From: Thinopyrum elongatum
Taxonomy: Eukaryota; Streptophyta; Magnoliopsida; Poales; Poaceae
DNA: 64,000 nucleotides
Direction: 5' to 3'
NCBI GenBank assembly: GCA_011799875.1
Contig: CM022303.1
Span: forward strand, 737,162,939-737,226,938
Shown piece by piece: positions 1 to 11,129 of this stretch. The position numbers were made by a program, and so were the translations under genes. How positions within the stretch are numbered: position 1 is the first letter of the stretch; each line of letters begins with the position of its first letter. The notes below the pieces were generated by a model. It did not search any database. It worked only from the letters and a program-made list of their open reading frames with translations, and was not told where the DNA came from.

Positions 1-474
1 CAAATCACTATACTTATAGAGCATGCAAGAGCTAATCTAGCATTGAGAGATAAAAGGACAAAGTCGCTAACCTTTGTGATCACTTGGATGGATGGGGTGC
101 CTTCAAATCTTCACAAATTTTGGCAAAAATGGAGGTGAGCTCGAGCAAGAGGGGAAGAAAAACAGAGAGGAGTGGAAAAACAGAGCACTTCGGCTCGGGC
201 TGGACGAAGCACTATATATAGTGATATCTTTAGTCCCGGTTGGTTAGACGAACCAGGACAAAAGGTGCATCTCTAGTTCCGGTTCATGGCATGAACCGGT
301 ACTAAAGGTGCTGGTGGGGCCCCAGCCTGACAACAGCCTAAGGTTCGCCACGAACCGGTACTAATGAGCGCCGCCCGCCTAGCCGTTGGAACCGGCACTA
401 ATGGTCACATTTGTGCCGATTCAATTACAAACCGGGACTAATGAGCTTCACATTAGGCCCTTTTTCTACTAGTG
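1..474. mobile_element. CACTA transposon, right terminus only
   Basis: The last bases, read on the minus strand, are CACTAGTAGAAAAAGGGCC, a Triticeae CACTA terminal inverted repeat. It is preceded by subterminal palindromes of the TTTAGTCCCGG / CCGGTACTAAA type at about 225-460. Bases 1-190 are clearly similar to 26357-26560, the matching internal region of the complete CACTA downstream. The 3-bp target duplication is ATT (475-477); the left half of the element lies outside the window. Confidence 0.85.
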
Positions 475-477
475 ATT

Positions 478-1261
478 CAAGTGAACCTTTAGTTACCGAA
501 TGTCGTTCCTATTGCTTCGTGACATGTTACAAATACCCGAGGTGAGATTTATTGGCATCCACGTGAATCAATAACTTGTTCACTATGCCAGTTACCTCGT
601 TACCGGTTTTTGTTCTCTATTCTCATTCCCACATTCTGGCATCCCTTGTGATCAAATCACATTGTGTCTGGCCAGACGATGATGGATACCGTAACACCAA
701 GAGGGGCCCAAGAATATATCTCCATCCTCGGAGGAGCAAATTCCAATCTTGAGCTATCTAGTTCCTTGTCATACTTTTTCGTGAACCCGTAAGCCGCTGT
801 AATTGCAACCTTGTTACAGATGACTTTTAACAAACCCCAAAGTTCATGACGCAAGTGTGAAGGAACTCGATACTCTCATGGTCTAAGGAATTATGCAAAT
901 GAATAACTTTCTTTGTGTTATTAACCATTAACTTGTGACGAATGTATCTTATAGCATGACATCATTTGGGTTGATTCAACACAAGTGTTCTTCTAACATT
1001 GTGCCCTCAAAGTTGCCGGCATAGACATGCCCATGATCAGGAAAATTTAATCATCATGCAACACTTGAGCTAGTCTTAGAGGCATGACTAGGAATACATT
1101 TTACCATTTATTATTCGACATGTGCATATGAGTTTTCCTCTGAGACTTTATGGATATACGAAGTCAAGGACCATTGCAGTTTTAGCATGGAATGTAAACA
1201 TAATTACAAATATGGAAATAAATAATTACATTTATTATTGCCTCTAGGGCATATTTCCTAC
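478..1261 (-). mobile_element. LTR fragment, reverse orientation, cut by a CACTA
   Basis: Read on the minus strand it starts TGTAGGAAATATGCCCTAG at 1261. It stays similar to the complete solo LTR at 11282-13265 and to the reverse LTR copies at 35846-37024 and 57497-57904. The CACTA ending at 474 interrupts it. No coding content. On its right it abuts the truncated LTR of the next retrotransposon, so an older insertion or deletion junction lies at 1261/1262. Confidence 0.8.
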
Positions 1262-2712
1262 AGTTTGCTAGTGGACACAGAGAGATATGGCCCCTGGAGT
1301 TACGAGAAGTGTGCTATAAACTTCTGCGAGAGTTATTTGCGCAGCAAAGAAGTATGCTAAATCTTCGAGGAGTATGCTACCGAGAAGTTTGTGTGTCGCA
1401 GTCGACCCCTAAAAATATTGCTGAGCAGAAGCAATTGCTATGGTGAACGGTCCAAGAGGTTTGACTGCAGCGGAGAAGAAGGATTACCGCGTGAAGACTT
1501 AGTTCTTTTTCATAGTTTCATTTTCATCAATTGAATCATATGACCACCGTACTATTAAGAGGGGTTCAAACATTTTGAGACTTTTATCTATGCTGATGCT
1601 TAACCAAGATATATCCCAAGTGAGTTGAGAGAGATCTCTACGTGCGTGGAGTTATTACTCATAAGCCATAGACGAAGTTCTTCTGGGCTTCGAGAGATGC
1701 TCAAGCAGTGGAGTCAGCTTTACTTGTTCCTCAATTAAAGTTGCGATGTGAGATTGAAAACCGACCATTGGAAAAGTGTTGGCCGGCCATTGGTTGGGCC
1801 ATAGGCCCTGATTGGTCATTTCACCCTCGGGATTTCTCCGGCTATAAATAGCCACCCCTTCCAACCGTTGCTGGTTGGCTGCTTCGTGTGATTTGACAAG
1901 TGTTGTCTGAGCACCCGTCTCTGAGAGATTTGAACGAATTTTTTTGAGAGAAAAACCCAGAGCTGAACACTTAGATAGTAGTTTATCATCACATAGATCT
2001 AAGTTGAGAGTTCTTAAGCCTATTACTCTTCTGAGCTACATACTCTCTAGACGGTTAGGTGTCTGTTTAGAGTGACTAAGAGTCATTGTAGTCACCGAAA
2101 ACAAAGTTTGTTGAAGGTTTGGAGATCACCGAGAAGTATCTACCACGAGTAAAATCAACTAAATTTGGAGGAACTTCACGTTGATGAGAATAGGACGGAG
2201 AGAGGTTTGCTCCTATGTTCAATCACAAGTCTCTCCAACCAGACATTGCTCTTTTACAGAAGAGTTTACTGGTCGAACAAACAACTTGTGACCATCGAGC
2301 ACCACTAGTTCTTTCTCATTACTGATTACCGCAATACTTTTAGAATTTTCTTTCGGTTGAGTTATCTCTCGTGTGGTTGTTCATCAGTGACTCTGTATAT
2401 TCATTTACCTCATGCATTTCTATCTGAGTTGATATCATGTTTAGTTTCATTTTAATTCTCATAATTCTTAGGATGATTTGTTACTATGTCTGCAAGCTCC
2501 TCATCTCGTGCTATGAGTTATTCTTCTAGCCTCTGTTCTGATGGATTTCTTATCTTTGTTTGCTTAGTTCTTTTTTCTAAGTGTTTTCCTTCAATAGCTT
2601 ATCTTCTCGTTGTACTGCTTCTGATTGTTAATTCTGCTGTGCTGTGCTCATAGTTGTGAGTATGTCATTTGCAGTAATTTTAAATCTACAATTGGTATAC
2701 TTAGATCCTACA
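1262..2712 (+). repeat. 5' LTR of copy A (5'-truncated)
   Basis: Matches 7170-8603, 37025-38481 and 41640-43062. A TATAAATAG-like box at about 1842-1851 is kept in the other LTR copies (for example near 7754 and 42228), consistent with the LTR promoter. The first ~60 bases (TGTTGGTGCAATC onward) are absent because the reverse LTR fragment abuts at 1261. Confidence 0.8.
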
Positions 2713-2714
2713 AT

Positions 2715-2726
2715 TGGTATCAGAGC
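2715..2726 (+). other. Primer-binding site (initiator tRNA-Met type)
   Basis: TGGTATCAGAGC lies two bases after the LTR end. This is the usual plant LTR-retrotransposon primer site, complementary to the 3' end of initiator tRNA-Met. Copy B has the same site with one change (38484-38495). Confidence 0.85.
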
Positions 2727-2779
2727 AAGGTACTCCTTAACTCTGCTCATTTAGGTCTAACCACATCAGAGTTTTGAGT

Positions 2780-3110
2780 ATGTCATTTGCAGTAAACTTC
2801 AAGTCTGCCAAGAAGACTCCTGTCTTTGATGGGAAAGATAAACCCTTCTAGAAGGAGAAGATGAAGATCTCTGGCCTGTGGTCGAGAATGGCTACGGCAT
2901 TGAAGACGACCATTATATCATGCCTTATGAGAAGAAACTTCTGCATCTGGATGCTCAAGCCAATTATGTGATATACAATCATCTCTCAAAGACTCAATTC
3001 CTTAGTTACAGAAGATTGGAGAAGTCTAAGGATTTCTGGGACAGACTTGAGAAGATTAAAGATATACTGTCCAAGAAGCATTTGATCGTCTAAGTGATGT
3101 TGACAATGAC
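2780..3110 (+). pseudogene. gag N-terminal remnant (copia type), copy A
   Basis: An ATG at 2780 opens MSFAVNFKSAKKTPVFDG and leads into a gag-like segment with YNHLSKTQFLSYRRLEKSKD, resembling the N-terminal gag region of plant copia elements (UBN2 type). It is dead. A TAG at 2849-2851 stands where copy B has TGG (Trp). About 30 bases near 2868, present in copy B, are missing, which shifts the frame. The segment encoding VSTQKETHIDIL in copy B is also deleted. The frame runs directly into an unrelated LTR fragment at about 3110, so capsid C-terminus, zinc knuckle and pol are absent. The assignment to copia is moderate; gag remnants diverge quickly. Confidence 0.65.
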
Positions 3111-5453
3111 GGGGGCATCTCCGTCATCTCCATCACCAACAACTTCTCCTCTGTTCTCATGGTGATGTGTGAGTTGTTCATCTTCAGGGCTGAGGGTATG
3201 TACTAGTAGCTACGTGTTAATCTATCTCTCTCTCTCTCTCATGTTCTTGATGGATTCGATCTTGATGTATCATGAGCTTTATTAATATAGTTAGATATTA
3301 TCTTGATCATCTCCCTCTATCCTTTTTGTGGTGACTTGAGTCTTGCTCTTTGAAGTTTCTTTGTGTTGGATTGAATACTTTGGATTTGAGATTACATGAT
3401 GCATGTCTAGTAATTAACTTGCGAACACCCGTAGTGACATTGGGGTACTCTTAGCATAAAGGCTGAATGATAGTATCATATGGTGTTGTCATAGTATGAT
3501 TTCTGGGACAATTCGTGGCATGTTTGTGGGTGGTTCAATAGATCAAGATTGGACAGACAACTTTGAGGTGGTTTGCTGTTAAGCGCACCTACACGATTTC
3601 ATCCTACTTTCTCTCATAGAATAGAAACTTTGGAATGATTCTTTGTTGCACTTTGAGGGATCATCATGTGGTTTAATTATGTTAATGATGCTGATAGTTG
3701 GCACTAGGAAAAGTATGAACCCTAGGCCTTGTTTCCAAGCATTGAGACGCCGTTTTTACTCACTTTTGTTACTTGCTGCCTTGTTGTTTTTATTTGTTCA
3801 GATTACAAAAAGTTATTTCTACCATCCATATTACACACCTATCATCATCTCTTCGCTGAACTAGTGCACCTATACAACTGACACTTGTATTAGGTGTGTT
3901 GGGGACAGAAGAGATGATACGTCTCCAATGTATCTATAATTTATGAAGTATTCATGCCATGTTTACAACAATTTTATATGGTTTTGGTGCACTTTTATAT
4001 GATTTTTATGGAACTAACCTATTGACCTATTGCCCAGTGCCAGTTGCTGTTTTCTGCATGTTTTTGACTTTTCAAAAAAACCATACCAAGTGAAGTCCAA
4101 ATGCCACGAAACTTTACGGTGATTTTTTATGGACCAAAAGAGACCCAAGCAGTACCGGAGGTGAACCATGGGGGTGGCCAGAGGCGCGCCCACCCCCTAG
4201 GACATGCTCCTTGAGCTCATCAGTCCCTCATGGGTCCCCCTGACGTGAAATCAACGCCAAATATTCCTATAAATATAGAAAACCCCGAAAAGAAAGCTAG
4301 AACTTCTACTCCACCGCCGCAAGCCTCTGTTCTGAAGCGATCTCATCTAGAGCACTTTTCTGGCACCCTGCTGGATGGGGAAATCATCATCGGAGGCCAT
4401 CTTCATCATCCTGGCGGTCTCCATGGTGAGGAGGGAGTAGCTCACCCTGTGGGCTGAAGGTATGTACCAGTAGCTATGTGTTTGATCTCTCTCTCTCGTG
4501 TTCTTGATCCGGCATGATCTTGATGTAACCATGGGCTTTGTTAATATAGTCAGATCATATGGTGTTTTTCCCTCTCCATCTTGTTGTGATGAATTGAGTC
4601 TTGCTCTTTGAGTTTTCATTATGTTGGATTGAATATTGGATTTCAGATCACTTGATATATATCTTGCATCTGGATACCCACGGTGTCAATGGGGTATTCT
4701 ATTGAGTCACTTGATATATGTTTTGGTATTCAACTTGCGGATTCCCGTAGTGACATTGGGGTAATCTAGCACATAGGTTGATACACGTTTTCATCCTACG
4801 TTCTCCGATAGAAACTTCGGAGTGATTCTTTGTCGCACGTTGAGGGATTGTTATATGATTCAATTATGTTAGCACTGTTGAGAGATTGCACTAGTGAAAG
4901 TATGAACCCTAGGCCTTGTTTCCAAGCACTGCAATACTGTTTGTGCTCACTTTTGTTACTTGTTACCTTGCTGTTTTTATATTTTCATATTACAAAAACC
5001 TATATCTACTATCCATACCACACTTGTAGCACCATTCCTTCGCCAAACTAGTGCAACTATACAATTTATCATTGTATTGGGTGTGTTGGGGACACAAGAG
5101 ATTCTTTATATTTGATTGCATATTTGTTTGAGAGAGACCATCTTCATCCTACACCTCCCACGGATTGATGAACCTTAGGTCATCCACTTGAGGGAAATTT
5201 GCTGTTATGCTACAAAACTTTGTGCTTGGAGGCCCAAGAAAGACGACAAGAATAAAAGTTGCTTAGTAGACATCAAGAGACCACTTGTATTTGATTGCAG
5301 GGTTGCTTCAGAGAGAACCACCTTCATCCAACATCTCTCATGGATTGATAAACCTTAGGTCATCCACTTGAGGGAAATTTGCTACTGTCCTACAAAACAC
5401 TGCGCTTGGAATCCCAACAAAGTCTACAAGAATAAAGTTACGTAGTAGATATC
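3110..5453 (+). repeat. 3' portion of a foreign LTR, split by a solo LTR
   Basis: The sequence 3110-3914 plus 5276-5453 matches copy B at about 39000-39950. It has the features of a wheat LTR whose end reads GTAGTAGACATCA (here GTAGTAGATATCA). Its 5' half is missing and it replaces the pol region in both copies, so the event predates the duplication. A (TC)n run lies at about 3225-3240. Confidence 0.65.
3915..5275 (+). mobile_element. Solo LTR nested in a related LTR
   Basis: Starts TGATACGTCTCC and ends GTAGACATCA, flanked by the 5-bp duplication AGAGA at 3910-3914 and 5276-5280. Both termini and the target duplication are complete and there is no internal region. It is absent at the matching place in copy B (about 39780), where the sequence reads straight through. 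It therefore arrived after the two copies separated. Confidence 0.9.
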
Positions 5454-5510
5454 ACTCTACCACTAAGATTTTGGAAGTACTTCATTTTCCTTGCTTTTTA
5501 AAAAAATGGA

Positions 5511-6616
5511 ATGAAATACAGGATGCACTTCTTAGATGTTACTGATGAACAGGTGCAAACATTGATGCATCCGAACAAGGTTGGAAAGATTGCTTCCAGT
5601 GATCCCCATCCAAATGATGTTGAGTTCAATTTTCGGATGTCCTATTTCATTCTCTGCAAAACTCTCTGCCCAACCATTTGTCCTCGAAGGATTTTTGGTG
5701 TTCTTCAGAATGTTCTCTATGCAATTTCTTGTTGTGGCACTTTCAACATTGAGGATCTATTACTTCAGAATATAGCAGATGCTGCTGAGATTGCTCTCGC
5801 CCCGAAGATTTATGCTCCTTGGATTCAGAAACTCATCAATATGGCTCAAATCAAGCGCTATATCTATGGACATGGCCCAAAGTATTTCACTCCTCCTGTT
5901 CGTGACACATTGATGGTTCTGAAAGAAAATGCAAAGGGAAAACCTCACAGTGCCAAGGAGAAGAATGTTGTCAGCTCTGATCCTGCAAATCCTCTGCTCT
6001 ATGAGGTATGTGTTCACAGCCAATAGCTGCTTGACAAACATCTTTGTCAAGATAGGAAGGAGAAGGAACACTTAGCGACCAAGATAAATCATGTCGCAAA
6101 TGCGGCCAGGCTAATTCTTCTCACTGTCAAGGATGATAATCGTTGCTCCAAAAACTTCTCAGGAAATTCTTCTCGAAGGAGCAACTCAAGCAGGCTAGCA
6201 TCATGAAGATATACGATTATATTGATGCATTTAAGCAACTCAAGCAGGCTAGCATCATGAAGAAATACGATTATATTGATGCATTTAAGGTTGAGCAAAA
6301 ATGCAGAGAAACTCCTCCCCTTCCGATAATATCAACGACTACTGATCTGATTTATCTCAATGATGAAGATATTATTGAAGAATCTGAAGCTACCTCACCA
6401 CAGTTCTAGGAAGGAGAAGAGCAAATTCATCAAGACCAACCTGATGGCCCCACGGATCCTGTCATTCCCAAAGAGAATGAAGCTGAAGACAATGCTGCCT
6501 CTTCGGATGCAGATACTAACTCAGGCACATCTTCTTCAACCGGCAACCTCGTAGATCATTCTTTGGATTCTTCTTCATCGAGCGATTCTGGATCCACATC
6601 TTCTTCGGTCATGTAG
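5511..6616 (+). pseudogene. Accessory ORF of the LTR retrotransposon, copy A
   Basis: I do not recognise this family. The ATG at 5511 opens MKYRMHFLDVTDEQVQ. A ~150-residue compact region with FNFRMSYFILCK, CPRRIFGVL and APKIYAPW motifs follows, then a lysine-rich stretch and an acidic/Ser-rich tail ending SSSSVM. It lies between the foreign LTR fragment and the 3' LTR, where envelope-like or transduced ORFs sit in plant retroelements. It is broken by a TAG at 6024-6026 (copy B: CAG), a frameshift at about 6130-6160 and a TAG at 6407-6409 (copy B: AAG). A 54-bp direct duplication (6181-6234 / 6235-6288) is unique to this copy. Copy B (40008-41060) keeps one continuous frame with two stops at other positions, so the ancestor was probably open for about 350 codons. 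I see no membrane segment or gag/pol motif. Function unknown. Confidence 0.6.
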
Positions 6617-7116
6617 ACTGCCTCATGTTCTTCGACAACTTTTTGACACTTGTTGAAAAAAAGGGGGAGAAGACTTCGAGAGTTTAGAAACGGTCTTTTG
6701 CAGGGTTGGATTTTTTGTCGAGTTTACAACACTTGTCCTTCAATTTGATTCTTATCGTGTTGTAAAACTCTCATGATATTCTGAGACAGTTATGTAATGT
6801 TTATAACCCCTCCTGCCATATTATTCCTCGAGACTTATTTTGCAGGTGGAATTATTATCAGAGTTCACTTTGGATGCACTCGATTATTCTTCGATCATAT
6901 TATTCTTCAGTGCAATCCATTATTCTCGATGATATCAAAATATCTTTTGGATAATTTATCCTAAATATAGAGGTTATCTAAAAGCAAATATTTCAATACT
7001 GCTTACATTTTGGGGGAGCTTATTTTATATCTTCGAGTTATTTACTACTATGCATGTTACCTTTCGCACGTTATGATAAATATCTACTCTCCCATGTTTA
7101 ACGGTTTTGTCAATAA

Positions 7117-8603
7117 TCTAGTGCCCCTGAGTGTTTTTGGGATTATTGGACAAAATAGTGAGGGGCTAATGTGTTTGCTAGTGCACACAGAGAAATCTGG
7201 CCCCTGGAGTTATGAGAAGTTTGCTATAAATTTCTGCGAGAGTTATCTGCTCTGCAGAGAAGTATGCTAAAGCTTCAAGGAGTACGCTACCAAGAAGTTT
7301 GCGTGTCGGAGTTGACCCATAAAAATATTGCTGAGCTGAAGCAATTGCTATGGAGTGCGGTCCGAGAGATTTGACTGCAGCGAAGAATGAAGACGGCGTG
7401 AAGACTTAGTTCTTTTTCATAGTTTCATGTAATTCAGTTGAGTCATAGGACCACTGTACTATTAAGAGGGGTTCAAGTGTTTCGAGACTTTTTTCTATGC
7501 TGATGCTTAACCAAGATATATTCCAAGTGAGTTGAGAGAAATCTCTACGTGTGCTGAGTTATTACTCGTAAGCCAGAGACGAAGTTCTTCTAGGCTTCGA
7601 GAGGAATGCTCAAGCAGTGGAGTCAGCTTTACTTGTTGCTCATGTAAAGTTACCGTGTGAGTTTGAAATCCAACTGTTGGAAACATGTCGGTTGGCCATT
7701 GGTTAGTCCACAGGCCTCGATAGGTCATTTCACCCTTGGGGTTTCTCCGACTATAAATAGCCACCCCCTCCAACCGTTGCTAGTTGGCTGTTCCACGTGA
7801 GTTCACAAGTGTTGTCTAAGCACCCCCTCTCTGAGAGATTTGAGCGAATTCTTTTGAGAGAAAACCCAGAGCCAAAAACATAGATAGGGGTTGAGAGTTC
7901 TTGAGCCTATTACTCTTGAGAGATGCATAATCTCTAGATGGTTAGGCCTCTGTCTAGACTGACTAAAAGTAATTGTGATCACCGAAGACAAAGTCTGTTG
8001 AAGGTTTGGAGATCGCCGAGAAGTATCTACCACGAGTGAAATCAACTGAACTCCTAGGAACTTCACATTGAGGAGAATAGGACGGGAGAGGTTTGCTCCT
8101 GTGTTCAGTCACAAGTCTCTCCAACCAGATGTAGCTCTTTTGCAGAAGAGTGAATTGGTCGAACAAACAACTTGTCGCCATCAAGCACCACTGGTTCTTT
8201 ATCATTACAGCATTACTGTCAGTAATTTTCATTCGGTTAAGTTATCTCTCATGTGGTTGTTCATCAGTGACTCTGTATGTTCATTTACCTCATGCATTTC
8301 TATCTAAATTGATATCATGTTTAGTTTCATTTTAATTCTTGTAGTTCTCAAGTTGATTTGTTACTATGTCCGCAAGCTCCTCATCTCGCGCTATGAGTTA
8401 TTCTTCTAGCCTCTGTTCTGATAGATTTCTTATCTTTGTTTGCTTAGTTCCACGGTCTAAGTGTTTTCCTTCAGCAGTGTATCTTCTCGTTGTACTACTT
8501 CTGATAGTTAATTCCGCTGTGATGTGCTGAGAGTTTTGAAGTTTCGAAAGAAATTTTAAATCTCCCAGTCACCCCCCTCTGGTCGATATACTTAGATCCT
8601 ACA
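7117..8603 (+). repeat. 3' LTR of copy A
   Basis: Pairs with the 5' LTR at 1262-2712 and with both copy-B LTRs. It lacks the first bases TGTTGGTGCA and the polypurine tract that copy B has at 41567-41590. It ends TTAGATCCTACA and is followed by ATAAT, as is the copy-B LTR. Confidence 0.8.
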
Positions 8604-9720
8604 ATAATATTTTGAAAATACTTATCAAGACAAATATATGCATATGATTTACATATTTACAATCTAAGTATTTAAAACAATATCGGTGGTCAAAGTTTTT
8701 CAAGTTTGACTGAAAATGTTGTTCGAAACTATCTAAGTCAATTGAGCCATAGTCACTCCCTTAAAGAAAAGCAAGGCGGTAGGCTGGCTCCCCACAAATT
8801 GCGCAACATTGTGCCTCGTTTGATGATACTCACTTGTCTTAGAGATCCAAAGTGGCTCTGGATTACCCCATTTTATTCTGCATCAATAAGTGCATCCCTT
8901 ACGTGTCATATCAAAAGCACTGTCGTCTATTCTTAAGGTAAATGAAGCAACCTGCGCCCGTGACCTAGGTGGCAAGGGGCGGCCGCTAATCTGCCCTCTT
9001 CCCCGGCTACACCACGGGGCCCCTCCCCCTTCGTCTGTCACTCCGGCGCGGGGAGGGGGGACCCCAGGGCTTCGGTCTGGTGGTGGTAGGGTCAGGAATA
9101 AAGTTAGGGTTTGTTTTCGATCGGTTGTGGTGAGACAACGGCGTCAGCGTCGGCGTGGAATAAGGTCTCCTTGACTCGCCCTTGTTTCGGTGGTGCTTCT
9201 GCATATCATCGGGTGGCATGTGGAGAATGGTGGTAATACGCGGTGGATTAGCAGCTGAGATTGTGATTGTGAATTTTTGTTGGACGATCACCAGGTAGGA
9301 CGGATTCTAGTGAATCTAAATTTGTACTTTAACTAATCTTGCATTATAGATTTACTGCTAAATTTTAATGTATATAATGGACTTAATAATTTCCTTTGAG
9401 ATTGTGTTTATTATATTTACTCTGTGCATAGGTGAACTAGTACTATACTATAGTTCGGCTCCCGGTAGCTTGGAGCCGAACTGGTACAGGTCAGCCCCAG
9501 ATAGCTTAGAGCCAAAAAAAGGCCAGAGGTTAGCAATGGGCGACAATATCAGTCAGTGGAGCAGGTATGCCACCCGTCACTGGAGTACTGTTCTGGGGCA
9601 GTGGTACTGGTCACACAGCTGTCTCTGTTGCCACATGATTTAGCAGCCACTGTTCTGCCAGTCACCACTGATGCCAGTTCCTTTTACTGCCATGTAGTTT
9701 CCCTGTAGAGGAATATTTGG
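8604..9720. repeat. Array segment G, copy A (non-coding)
   Basis: Matched by 43063-44175 (same order, high similarity) and by 52670-53640 plus 54890-55040 (more diverged and rearranged). It contains a GC-rich block (about 8960-9180) with short ORFs that differ between copies, and an AT-rich block with a reversed-repeat look near 8604-8720 (TCAAAGTTTTTCAAGTTTGA), suggestive of an old MITE. I see no gene. Confidence 0.6.
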
Positions 9721-10210
9721 GCTGCCACGAGGTCATACAGCTCCTTGTGGAACACATGCCATGTCGCTACTGGAACAGATACCTGCGATTGAACCTAACC
9801 CAGCCACACTGTGGCACCAACGGCCAATGGGGGCTACTTGCCTCTTTGATGCGAGGTCTACTCAAGATCTCGGCTCTCAACCTCTCACTGCCCACCAAAT
9901 TTAGACATGCTCTCTCCTCATGTCTGAATTTGGTGGGCAGTGAGAGGCTGAGATCTGAGATCTTGAGTAGACCTCACATCAGAGAGGCAAGTAGCCCACA
10001 TTGGCCATTGGTGCCACAGAGCATGTTTGAATTTGTTGGGTAGTGAGAGGCTAAGAGCTGAGATCTTGAGTAGACCTCACATCAGAGAGGCAAGTAGCCC
10101 CCATTGGCCGTCGGTGCCACAGTGTGGCTGGGTTATGCTCAATTGCAATTATCCGTTCCGGCAGCGACATGGCATGTGTTCCACAAGGAGGTGTATGATC
10201 TCGCGGTGGC
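9721..10210. repeat. Large imperfect palindrome with an extra arm
   Basis: 9721-9909 is repeated in inverted orientation at 10021-10210; the ends read GCTGCCACGAGGTCATACA and its counterpart TGTATGATCTCGCGGTGGC. A second, shorter inverted copy (about 9916-10020) sits between the arms, so the inverted side is a tandem pair. Single, non-inverted relatives of the arm occur at about 44440-44525, 53690-53870 and 55040-55290. Transcribed, it would form a hairpin of roughly 190 bp. Confidence 0.8.
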
Positions 10211-10450
10211 TGATTTTGCTGTTTTGACCCTTTGCATGAAGTTTAGCCGGATCTAACCCCAGTTTGAAAATATTTTGGGATGTGACCCTTTTTCCTACCA
10301 CCAGGGTCGATGGCGGTAGGGTATAATAGCCTACTGCCGCAGACCCTGGCGGTAGGCCACTCATCCATGTCAGTGCAAGTAAACGGAGACTGGTCTCTGC
10401 CGTCAACCCTACCACCGAGGTTCCTGGTGGTAGGATGTTATACCCTATTG
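10207..10450 (+). repeat. Left terminal inverted repeat of the PMD-carrying element
   Basis: Holds the outer GACCCTTT motif and internal GGCGGTAGG repeats at about 10310, 10348 and 10428. Its partner is at about 27050-27342. The following 10450-10640 region is pyrimidine-rich and may be the promoter/leader of the PMD gene, with a possible first ATG at 10639 that closes after four codons in this frame. Confidence 0.7.
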
Positions 10451-11129
10451 CTAGATATCCTAGCAGTAGGTGGCGAACAGTTATAAGCAGTGGGGGCCAG
10501 CTCACGGGGCCCACCCACAATCCCAACCCCCATCTTCTCCCCTACCAAGCCGCAAGAACAGAGAGGAGTTGCCCTCTTTCATCCCCTCCACTCCCCCCTC
10601 CGATCTTCTTCATTTCTCCATCATTTTTGCAGATCGAGATGGCTCCAAAATGAGAGAAGTAAGCTCTCCAATTTCATCTTTTAGTTTTAGTAAAAAAGTT
10701 TTTGATTTGATGCATGATTTGGCCCAAGATGAACCTATTTCATCTTGTAGTTTTTAATTTTTGTTGATTCAAGGTTTGTTTAGTTTGGAGCAATATGATG
10801 TATGTGCTTGAAGATGAACCCTAGTTCATTTGGTATTAACTAGTTTATTGTTTCTATATAGTTTGAAGATGAACCCTAGTTCATGTTTATATATAGTTTT
10901 ATTTTTGAATGGTTCATTGATGTTTGGTTATATGATGGTGGTAGATTGATGTTAGGTTATATGATGGAGGTAGATTGATGATATATGATGTATGTTATTC
11001 ATGTTCATTTGCATATTCCATTATTGTTGATTATATCTTTTATTATAGATATATTTGGATAAGTATGATTTATTATAGATGATATGATGGATAAATATGA
11101 CCGTGGAACAATTTGTTGAATATGATTGA

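Larger units (their letters stand above)
1262..8603 (+). mobile_element. Non-autonomous LTR retrotransposon, copy A (copia-like)
   Basis: It has a 5'-truncated left LTR (1262-2712), a tRNA-Met type primer site, a gag remnant, an LTR fragment of another family holding a nested solo LTR, an accessory ORF, and a right LTR (about 7117-8603). Both LTRs end in TTAGATCCTACA. No protease, integrase, reverse transcriptase or RNase H sequence is visible, so it must have relied on another element. About 34 bases covering the polypurine tract and the first bases of the 3' LTR, present in copy B, are missing near 7116. Copy B lies at 37025-43062. Confidence 0.8.

Noticed and set aside
5760..6071. Minus-strand ORF over the accessory gene
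   Set aside because: Shadow of the plus-strand accessory ORF.
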